Assembly (NCBI RefSeq): GCF_000275825.1
Contig: NZ_JH719942.1
Span: forward strand, 1,614,575 to 1,678,574
Reading direction: 5' to 3'
Origin: Saprospira grandis DSM 2844
GTDB lineage: Bacteria > Bacteroidota > Bacteroidia > Chitinophagales > Saprospiraceae
DNA length: 64,000 nt
Shown here: in pieces, positions 49,784-57,400 of the stretch
Layout: every line of letters starts with the position of its first letter
Numbering within the stretch: the first letter of the stretch is position 1
Made by a program: the position numbers and the translations under genes
Notes under the pieces: model-generated
Told to the model about the DNA's origin: nothing
Database searches by the model: none
What the model saw: the letters and a program-made list of their open reading frames with translations, nothing else

Positions 49784-50497
49784 TTAAAGGCCAACCGTTA
49801 GTTCTTGGACTGGCGGATCAAAATTTTCTTGAAAAAACTCATAATGGGCCTTCTCATCCAATTTGTTGAGAATCCCCGACTCCTCAATGACCTCTTGATA
49901 GCTTTCATAAGCCATCAGGGCCTCCCGATTCTTCTGTATCGCTTGGGCCGAAAGCGGCTCAATGCAATCGATCCGCTCTTTTGTGGAGTGGCGCATACGG
50001 ATAAAATCTCCGCTGAAAGTAGCTTGTCCGTGGTCCGGAATGGTATAAAAAGCCAGGCGTTTGATCGGCGAATTGCCCTCCGTTTTTAGCTCCAAAAAGC
50101 ATTGTTTGATGAGGCTATGCGTGACCAAATGATCATGAAAGCCACTAATGCCGTGGACCGGATAAGAGACCAAGATATCGGGTTTCAGTTGCTGGATAAA
50201 CGCCTTGAGTTCTTGGAGCAGAGGCCGGGGGTCGAGGTCTTGAAGTTGGCTATCGGGCCAGGTCCAGACGGTAAGCGAAGAGAGGCCCAAAACCTCTGCT
50301 ACCGCCTCCATTTCTTTTCGGCGGACTTGGCCCATTTCTGCTTTAGAAAGGCCCAACTTATGGCGCATTCGGGTAGCTTCCCCCTCTGTTAGGGTCAGGA
50401 GGTGGACCTCATGCCCCGCTTGGATTTGCTGATAAATAGCGCCGGCAGGGCCATAAGATTCGTCATCGGGATGCGGGAAGACATAGAGTATTTTCAT
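49784..50497 (-). CDS. LmbE/PIG-L family deacetylase
   Basis: 237 residues. The N-terminal metal motif VFPHPDDE (zinc ligands His, Asp; catalytic Asp) and the later SYPVHGISGFHDHLVTH, with HxxH-like third ligand, define the PIG-L/LmbE fold that removes acetyl groups from N-acetylglucosamine conjugates. TLTEGEATR is also typical. Related Bacteroidota enzymes include BshB of bacillithiol synthesis, but nothing here fixes that substrate. No signal peptide. It lies 13 nt after the start-to-stop junction with the cyclophilin gene (upstream on the same strand), so both are probably transcribed together. Confidence 0.9.
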   Translation of the reverse strand: MKILYVFPHPDDESYGPAGAIYQQIQAGHEVHLLTLTEGEATRMRHKLGLSKAEMGQVRRKEMEAVAEVLGLSSLTVWTWPDSQLQDLDPRPLLQELKAFIQQLKPDILVSYPVHGISGFHDHLVTHSLIKQCFLELKTEGNSPIKRLAFYTIPDHGQATFSGDFIRMRHSTKERIDCIEPLSAQAIQKNREALMAYESYQEVIEESGILNKLDEKAHYEFFQENFDPPVQELTVGL

Positions 50498-50510
50498 GAT
50501 TAAAAGGCGT

Positions 50511-51233
50511 TTAGCCCTTCACGATCACGGCCTTAATGATGCGAACATCTTGCTTAGGGCGGTCCATCTGATCGCAAGGGAGATTGCTGATTGCATCTAG
50601 CACCTCTTCGCCATCTACGAGTTCTCCAAAAACGGTATAATCGGCATCTAGGTGGGGCGTTCCGCCTTTTTCTAGATAAGCCTTCTTTTGCTCTTCTGAA
50701 TATTTAAACTTGCGAATATTCTCTACTTTTTGGAGGAAATCCTCTTCTACCTTTTGGCCTTGCACAATATAAAACTGTGATCCGCTAGACTTCTTGAGCG
50801 GGTTGCCAATTCCACCTTGGCGAGCGGCAGCAATGCGGCCCTTGAGGTGAATATGATTGAGTGTACTATCGGCATTTACGCCTAGTTCGGCATCAATTTG
50901 ATAGCCGGGGCCACCCATACCTAAGGATTGGCCGGGTTTGGCTTCCTTAGAGTCGGGATCTCCGCCCTGCACCATAAAGTTGGCGATCACACGATGAAAA
51001 AGCAAGCCATTATAGTAGCCTTCTTTCACGAGTTCTACAAAATTGTCGCGGTGTTTAGGGGTAGAAGCGTACAATTGGATTTGCAGATTTCCTTGGGTAG
51101 TTTGCAGCTCAATGATTGGAGAATATTCTGCAGATTTTGGATTAAACATAGGCTTTTGACAGGCGCTAAATAGCATAAATGTGACAAAAAATAGCAACGC
51201 AAATTTAGGCAATTGCCGATAAAATGTATTCAT
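50511..51233 (-). CDS. Cyclophilin-type peptidyl-prolyl isomerase, lipoprotein
   Basis: 240 residues. Lipobox MLFSA-C near residue 25 after a hydrophobic signal. The cyclophilin domain has GNLQIQLYASTPKHRDNFVELVKEGYYNGLLFHRVIANFMVQGGDP (catalytic Arg in FHRV and the FMVQGGDP signature), GRIAAARQGGIGNPLKKSSGSQFYIVQGQ, and DADYTVFGELVDGEEVLDAI. Expected to help folding of outer-membrane or secreted proteins in the periplasm. Two longer insertions (KVEEDFLQKVENIRKFKYSEEQKKAYLEKGG) are usual in Bacteroidota members. Confidence 0.95.
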   Translation of the reverse strand: MNTFYRQLPKFALLFFVTFMLFSACQKPMFNPKSAEYSPIIELQTTQGNLQIQLYASTPKHRDNFVELVKEGYYNGLLFHRVIANFMVQGGDPDSKEAKPGQSLGMGGPGYQIDAELGVNADSTLNHIHLKGRIAAARQGGIGNPLKKSSGSQFYIVQGQKVEEDFLQKVENIRKFKYSEEQKKAYLEKGGTPHLDADYTVFGELVDGEEVLDAISNLPCDQMDRPKQDVRIIKAVIVKG

Positions 51234-51275
51234 GTAGCTACAATTATTATTAGAACATGAAAATAAATATTTGGT

Positions 51276-51659
51276 TTAGTTGGGATTTTCTTCTGTGGGT
51301 AGGTTTAGCTCTTCTTTGGCATATCGGAGCAGCAGGGTTTTGAGGAGTTTTTCTTGTTCTTTGATGGGCATTTTGGGGGCGAGGCCAAGGTTTTTATAGT
51401 GTGGCCAGCCCTCGGCATCTAGGCCTTCAAACTCAAAATAGCCTTCATAGGCCAAGAGGCGGCAAGAGGCCAATTGCATGAGGTCTTGTTTTTCCTCTTT
51501 GGTAAACTCCTCTTTTAGCTGCCCCAGTTCTTGGATACCGACGAGCAGGAGCATGGCCTGCAGATTGGGCAGGCTATCTAGTTGGAGTTGATTTTTAAAT
51601 TGGTGGCGAAGTTGGAGCCATTGGAAATCGAACTCCCAATCTTCTGTTGGTTCGGCCAT
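51276..51659 (-). CDS. Small conserved-looking helical protein
   Basis: 127 residues, acidic, cytosolic. Segment LDSLPNLQAMLLLVGIQELGQLKEEFTKEEKQDLMQLASCRLLAYEGYFEFEGLDAEGWPHY looks like a compact fold. I have the impression of a family of short Bacteroidota proteins with NLQAMLFLIGIQELG, but cannot name one. It starts 3 nt after the stop of the membrane protein gene upstream and is certainly co-transcribed with it. Confidence 0.75.
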   Translation of the reverse strand: MAEPTEDWEFDFQWLQLRHQFKNQLQLDSLPNLQAMLLLVGIQELGQLKEEFTKEEKQDLMQLASCRLLAYEGYFEFEGLDAEGWPHYKNLGLAPKMPIKEQEKLLKTLLLRYAKEELNLPTEENPN

Positions 51660-51662
51660 AAT

Positions 51663-52139
51663 TTAGGATTGCAGCAAGCGGTTCAGCTCGGTTTTAAGAT
51701 GTTGCACTTCTTCTTTGAGGGCCGTGTAAAATAGGCCGAAAATGGCCAAAAAGAAGAGGATAGGCAGAAAAAATATAAGATCTACCCAATGATCTAATTG
51801 GCTAAGGCCTAAAAATACGAAACTCAGGCCCAAAATAAAAAGCAGGAAGATAACAAAAAGGGCCAGCACCCATTTGGAGGGAGAAATTTGCAGAAAGAGG
51901 GAGCTTTGGTCTTTGCCCCAGCTATGCCACTGGCCTTTGACCCAAATGGGGAAACTGAGTCCCTGAGCGGGTTTATTTCGACGAAAATGGATCTGTTCTG
52001 CCTTAATTTGGCCAACAAAGGGGGCATCGGTTTGCTCTTCATTGGCCAGCAGTCGGGCCAAGGTTTCTGCAAGTTCTGCCGCTTGTTCTGGCCGTTGGAT
52101 TTGGAGTTGGGCTTGGAGCCCGAGAAATTGAAGAAGCAT
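51663..52139 (-). CDS. Small membrane protein, two transmembrane helices
   Basis: 158 residues. The first ~95 are soluble (LAETLARLLANEEQTDAPFVGQIKAEQIHFRRNKPAQGLSFPIWVKGQWHSWG), then two adjacent transmembrane helices (WVLALFVIFLLFILGLSFVFLG and WVDLIFFLPILFFLAIFGLFYTAL) and a short charged C-terminal helix. No family recognised. First gene of a two-gene unit with the 127-residue protein; divergent from the beta-barrel gene at 52195 with only 55 bp between. Confidence 0.75.
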   Translation of the reverse strand: MLLQFLGLQAQLQIQRPEQAAELAETLARLLANEEQTDAPFVGQIKAEQIHFRRNKPAQGLSFPIWVKGQWHSWGKDQSSLFLQISPSKWVLALFVIFLLFILGLSFVFLGLSQLDHWVDLIFFLPILFFLAIFGLFYTALKEEVQHLKTELNRLLQS

Positions 52140-52194
52140 AATATAGGGGGCTAAAGTTATTCATTCATCTAAACAACAACTAAACTTAGATGAT

Positions 52195-52776
52195 ATGAAA
52201 AACATTTTTTTGATTTTGATTTTCAGTTTTGGGGCTACTTTATTGTTTGGACAAAAGGAAGAGGCAAGAATTGTTAATGGCGCTCCTGCCCCATTTCATT
52301 GGTTTGATCATTTGGGGCCCAATTTGGGGGTTACGGCATTTTTGCCCTATGAAGATAAGGGTTTGGGGGCATTTATTGGGCCTGAGTTTGGCCTAAATCT
52401 TTATATGCGGAGTCGGGCGCATGCTCGGACGGGCCCCGCTTATTTTCGGGTCTATGCTCAGGCGGCTTTGCTACGCAGCCAATTGCAAGATACCACTTCT
52501 ATTCTGAGTACGTCTTTGGGGGTCGAGTTTTCCTTTGAGGATCGCATCAAGCGGGCCGTTTTTGTTCCCTTTTGGGGGCTAGAATATGGCGGTATCCAGC
52601 GGTCTGATTTTGAGAAGGCCCGTTCTCGGGCGGCCTTTATTTTGGGCCTCAATCTCTTGCATACGCAGCAAGTCATTTGGCGGGTTCGGGGGGCCTATAG
52701 TTATGGGTTTGGGGCCAACTTCGAGGAGTTTTCGGGAATCTATATGCAGACGACCTTAAGTTTTAGGTTTTGGTAA
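52195..52776 (+). CDS. Exported beta-barrel-like protein
   Basis: 193 residues with signal peptide MKNIFLILIFSFGATLLFGQ. The mature part alternates amphipathic strands and ends LQTTLSFRFW-like (MQTTLSFRFW), with the C-terminal aromatic residue usual for outer-membrane barrels. Repeated strand-like segments: GLGAFIGPEFGLNLYMRS, AYFRVYAQAALLRSQL, FVPFWGLEYGGIQRSD, RAAFILGLNLLHTQQVIWRVRGAYSYGFG. Eight strands would fit a small OmpW/OmpA-sized barrel. Function unknown. Repeat copy 17 begins at the base after the stop codon. Confidence 0.75.
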   Translation: MKNIFLILIFSFGATLLFGQKEEARIVNGAPAPFHWFDHLGPNLGVTAFLPYEDKGLGAFIGPEFGLNLYMRSRAHARTGPAYFRVYAQAALLRSQLQDTTSILSTSLGVEFSFEDRIKRAVFVPFWGLEYGGIQRSDFEKARSRAAFILGLNLLHTQQVIWRVRGAYSYGFGANFEEFSGIYMQTTLSFRFW

Positions 52777-52947
52777 TTTTGGGGCCTCCGCCTCCCTTTG
52801 GTCGTCGGCGCTACGTTCCACAGCTCGCTATTCGCTCGGCCCTTCGGCGGCTTTGCCGCCTTGGTCTGGCCTTCGGCCACTGCTGCACATCGGTTACTCC
52901 CGTTGGTCGTCGAACTGCGGCTTTCAGCCTTGTTGTGGCCAGTTGCT
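52777..52947 (+). repeat. GC-rich structured repeat, copy 17
   Basis: Starts directly after a stop codon: TTTTGGGGCCTCCG, CCTCCCTTTGGTCGTCGG in place of hairpin 1, alternative core GCTCGCTATTCGCTCGG, hairpin 2 GGCGGC-TTT-GCCGCC, hairpin 3 GGCC-TTC-GGCC. It ends with the complement of the GTTCGACGACCAACGGGAGTA module. Confidence 0.9.
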
Positions 52948-53048
52948 GCTTGGCGGGGCGGCTTTTTTCTTGGTCCAAACAGCATCTGGAGCGGACTAAA
53001 TATTAAGGGATGAGGAGCGGCAGCGACGAATGCCATTTTTGCGGTTTG

Positions 53049-53198
53049 CAGGCGGCGAAGCCGCCGCAGGCCCAGCGCTGCGGAGCGGGTGGCCGCAGGC
53101 CAGACCGAGTTTTGAGCGCAGCGAAAAACGAAGGGCCGAGCAGGCTTGCGAGCCCCGCAGCATAGCGGCGGCCGGAACGGCCGCGGGCCCCAAAAAAA
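53049..53198 (-). repeat. GC-rich structured repeat, copy 18
   Basis: Minus-orientation copy after the terminator of the SprF-like gene. Hairpins GGCGGC-GAA-GCCGCC, GGCC-GCA-GGCC, short AGTTTTGAGC/GCGAAAAAC, core GAGCAGGCTTGCGAG (as in copy 3), CGGCCG-GAA-CGGCCG first hairpin. Inverted relative to copy 17, 100 bp away. Confidence 0.9.
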
Positions 53199-53225
53199 GG
53201 CCCAGCCTTTAGAAAAGCTGGACCT
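53192..53225 (-). terminator. Terminator of the SprF-like gene
   Basis: On the minus strand AGGTCCAGC...GCTGGGCCT (one G-U) followed by TTTTTTT, directly joined to the TTTTTTTGGGGCC start of repeat copy 18. Confidence 0.85.
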
Positions 53226-53249
53226 TTAAATAGGGTATAGAATATATTC

Positions 53250-54308
53250 CTAAAAAGTAGGACATCCCATTTTGCGATTGCGAACGCCGCAAAGCGTGTA
53301 GACATAAGAGAGCTCAAAAGCACCATTAGAGTTGGTAGCGGGCTTCAGGGCAGAAATATTCAGGTCGTAGCTCAGGCCAAAAGTAGAGCTGCCGTAGCGC
53401 ATACGGGCGGCAATAATAGCGGCATCTGAGGTAATAGAATTTGTTTGCGATTGCACTAGGCGGAACATAGGGCCAATTTCGAAAGCTTGGTTAGAATAAG
53501 CTCTTTTGCTATAATCGAATCGGACCATAGCGCCAAGATTGACCTCTGTAGAAGGGCCTTGAAAAAGCATAACCATATTGGGGACAACAGCCAATCGGCG
53601 TTTGATGCGAAAATCACCACCAATATGTACCGTTGTCTTCATATAAAGTGGGTCAAATCCATTTTCGATAAAAGCAACATTAGATTGCGTAAGGTGGTCA
53701 AAAGCGATACCGGCGAAGACATTGCTTTTATCTTTTTTATCGAGGGCCATCCACCAGAACAAGCCAGCGCGAACATCGAGATTTGTGATATTACTATTCC
53801 AGTTGGCCAGATTTTCTCCAGAAGAATTAGCGCCATTGTAGGTATCTCCATCCCATTGTTCACCAAACTGCAGATATAGTGTTTCAATACTTCTTTGAGA
53901 GAAGCCCACAGCACCACCAGCCACTAGGTACATATTATTAGAACGGCGGCCGCCTAGGCGCTTAATATAAGAAGCGCTAACCGAGCCGTGTACATTACTA
54001 AAAGAAGAGGTACCCGCCTTATCGGCCCAAAGGTTCACCCCAAGGCCCCAATAATCGTTTTTACCCACATCGAAGCGAGTTTCTACACCTGCGGAGAAGG
54101 TACTAAAGGCCTTATTTCCTAGAGCGCTCGCCCATTGGTTTCGGTAGATAGCAGAGAAGCGCATATCACAGCTAAGCACGCCCGTTGTTGCTGGATTCAG
54201 GTTGAGGGGCGAAGCATAGAACTGAGAAAAGTGGATATCCTGGGCCTGTAGAGAAGAGCCAGCAAAGAAGCAAGCTAGCGCCAAATATAGGAGTCTGGAC
54301 AGTTTCAT
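53250..54308 (-). CDS. PorP/SprF-family type IX secretion outer-membrane protein
   Basis: 352 residues. Signal peptide MKLSRLLYLALACFFAGSSLQAQ, then the family hallmark DIHFSQFYASPLNLNPATTGVLSCDMRFSAIYRNQWASA. The rest is a beta barrel of about 14 strands (GLGVNLWADKAGTSSF, SVSASYIKRLG, MVRFDYSKRAYSNQAFEIGPMFRLV). In Flavobacterium johnsoniae SprF is encoded directly after sprB and is needed to put SprB on the surface. The same order is seen here: the giant SprB-like gene ends 175 nt upstream. I infer that this protein attaches or exports that partner. A conserved Cys pair near the C-terminus (YTLCGVRNRKMGCPTF) is unusual and may fix the last strand. Confidence 0.9.
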   Translation of the reverse strand: MKLSRLLYLALACFFAGSSLQAQDIHFSQFYASPLNLNPATTGVLSCDMRFSAIYRNQWASALGNKAFSTFSAGVETRFDVGKNDYWGLGVNLWADKAGTSSFSNVHGSVSASYIKRLGGRRSNNMYLVAGGAVGFSQRSIETLYLQFGEQWDGDTYNGANSSGENLANWNSNITNLDVRAGLFWWMALDKKDKSNVFAGIAFDHLTQSNVAFIENGFDPLYMKTTVHIGGDFRIKRRLAVVPNMVMLFQGPSTEVNLGAMVRFDYSKRAYSNQAFEIGPMFRLVQSQTNSITSDAAIIAARMRYGSSTFGLSYDLNISALKPATNSNGAFELSYVYTLCGVRNRKMGCPTF

Positions 54309-54445
54309 GATAGGCTATTTTAAAGGCTGTGAGAGCAGCTTATAGGTTTATAAATTTGTGTTCTTATGCAAGAGAATGTTCAGTATTTATAAGAACGCAA
54401 ATAAACTTTAACTAGTGTATAACAAAGAGATAATATATTAGAAAG

Positions 54446-54470
54446 AAGGGCCCTTAATTGGGCCCTTTTT
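54446..54470. terminator. Hairpin between the SprB-like and SprF-like genes
   Basis: Stem AAGGGCCC/GGGCCCTT around TTAATT. On the minus strand, the direction of the genes, it is followed by the interrupted T-run TTCTTTC, so it may only partly stop transcription; on the plus strand it has TTTTT. Confidence 0.6.
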
Positions 54471-54483
54471 CCATATTCAGATA

Positions 54484-57400
54484 TTATCGGAGTAGGGTAA
54501 CATCACCTTTGCGGACATTTCCGTCCTCAGCGGTTTTGCCATCTACTGTAGTAAACTCGACATAGTAGACAAATACAGCGGGATCCATAAGTTTACCGCG
54601 GAAAGTACCATCCCATCCGGCAGAAGGATCATTGGGTGCGAAGTCAGTAGCTTCATAAACCAATTCACCCCAGCGGTCGAATACCATGAACTTGTCGATA
54701 CGCTCAATATCTACAGATCCGTAGACGGTAAAGACATCGTTAGAGCCATCGCCGTTAGGCGTAAAGGCGTTTGGTACAAAGATCGAGCGGGCTTCATTAA
54801 CGGTAATCATAACAGAAGCGGTATCGTTACAAGGCGTACCTAGATCGAAGGTCAGTTGAGTAGTTTGGTTGAGATCACCGAGAGTAAGCTCGAAGCAATC
54901 GCCACCTTGGCAAAGCACATTTTGGTTACCATCTTGATCAACATAAGACCAGTTGATTAGCGTACTATCGATATTTACAGAGTTCACGCTAGCGTTTACA
55001 GTCACCTCTTCACCCATTCGGATAGTTTGGTCACTGAAGGCTTGTACCGTCAACAGAGCGGGTTCAAAGATAGCTAGGCTATCTACCTCGAGCACACAAC
55101 CATTAGAGTCGCGTACAAAGACCGTGTAGATTCCAGCTTCTTGACCTTGATTAAAGATCGCATTAGAAGTGAAAGGACCGTTTTCGTCTAGGCTAAACTC
55201 GTAGTCGGTGCCATTGAAAGGCGTACCACCAGTAATTCCGTTAGAATCGATTTGGATAAGGCCGTCATTGCCAGCGAAACAGCTCACAGAGTCGGTAGTA
55301 AATCCGGCAACGATAGGATCGGGTTCATCAACAAATACGGTTGTTACTTCTTCACAACCTTTAGCATCAGTTACAGTAGCTGTATAGAAGATATCTCCGT
55401 CTAGGTCAGAGAGCGTAGTTGTAGTGGCTCCATTATCCCAGAGAACAGTAAATCCGTCAATGGTATTTCCGCCTGTGGGGTTGATACTAATGCTAGCGTC
55501 GGCGGCGCCGAAGCAGCTTACATTTTGGTCCACAACAGGGTTAATATTCAATGTATCGGGTTCTGCGACACCTACAGCGGCAGAAGTATCTGTACAGCCG
55601 TTAGCGTCGGTAACGATAACAAAGTAAGGTGCGGCTTGGAAGACACTATCAATAAAGTTAGCATCTAGGCCGGTAGCTGTTTGTGTAGTTTGCGTGGCTG
55701 CGTTAGCAGACCATTCGAAGCTATAGGGTCCAGTACCACCGCTAGCGATAGCGCTTGCGGCACCATCTTCATCGCCTACACAAGAAACAGGGGTAGTTGT
55801 TACATCTACTGTAATTCCGTCAGTTTCCAAGATTTCTACAGAGACGGGAATTTCACAGCTAATAGAGCTAGAGTCGCGGATAACGATTTGGTAAGTTCCA
55901 CCTGCGAGTCCGGTAAGAACAAGCGGGTTAGTTGTTACGGGCGTAAAGTTAGCGCCTCCATCTAGAGAGTAATCATAGCCGCCGTTTCCACCGAAGAGGT
56001 TAAGCGTAAGTTCACCATCATTGATTCCGTTACAAGTAACATGTTGGATATCGAGGATATTGGCCTGCATGGCTGTGGGTTCTGCCACAAATACAGTTTG
56101 AACATCAGAACATCCGTTGGCATCAGTTACGGTTACGGTGTAGTTCACATTACCTTGTAGGTTTCCGATATTGGCTGTTGTTTGGCCAATTGGAGACCAG
56201 TTGTAGACATATCCACCGTTGGGGTAAGGAGTACCACCAGTAACAGTGGTAGTTACCGTACCATCTTGTAGGCCATTACAGCTTACATCTGTAGCGCTAG
56301 GTAGAGCAATAAGGGTATCTGGGGCGGTCAAATCAAGAGTAAGAGTTGAGCTACAGAGATTATTGTCTACGACTTCGATGGTGTAAGTTCCACCGCCGAG
56401 GTTAGCGAAAGTGGGAGAAGACTGAGCAAGGCCACCGTTGATATTGTAAAGGTATCCAGCGGCTCCGCCATTAGCGGCAACAGTAATGCTACCGTCGGCA
56501 GTGCTTCCACAATTAGGATCGATAGTGCTAGCAACGACTAAGTCGAGTGGGCTAGGATCGCTAACCACTACAGAGTCGGTTGTAGTACAACCATTGGCAT
56601 CAGTAATAGTCACATAGTAAGTATCGGCAGCTAGGCCAGTAATAGTATCGGTGTTAGCGGCATTAGACCAAAGGATGGCATAAGGTGCTTGTCCACCAGA
56701 AACGCTTACAGCAGCTTCACCGTCTGTGGCTCCAACACAGCTGATATCAAATCCGCTATAGTTAGAAGTAACAGCGATACCGCTATTTATTGTGCTACCA
56801 TCATTGACCTGAACTTGCGTACTATTTGTACAGCCATTAGCGTCGGTAATATTGACAATGTAGCTAGCAGGAGTAAGGTTAGAGAAGACTCCAGTAATAT
56901 TGGTTATTCCGTTAAGCTCGTAAGCATAAGGTGCAGTTCCACCAGTTCCTACGGCAGTTACTTCTCCATCGCTTCCGCCGTTACAGCCAGCAGCTACAGC
57001 CGTGGCAGTTACAGCAAGAAGAGTAGGTTCAGTGACTACTACAGAAGTAGTATCGAAGCAACCGTTTGCATCAGTTACAGTGACTACATAAGTGCCAGCT
57101 CCTAGGCCAGAGACAGCCTGAGTAGTATCAGCGGTAGACCAGAGGAAGCTATAAGGAGCGATACCGCCAGCAATTGGGCTAGGCACAATTACGCTAGCAT
57201 CATCAGCGCCATTACAGCTTACATCTTGACCATTGTAGTCAGAAGTAACTACAGCTTGAGGAATAGCCAAAGGAGCAGGATCGTTGAGTGTTACTGTCTC
57301 GACGATAGAGCAGCCATTGGCGTCGGCAATTGTAATGTTGTAAGTACCTGCATTTAGGTTGGTAAATACGCCATTATTAGTTGCGCCAGATCCGATATCA

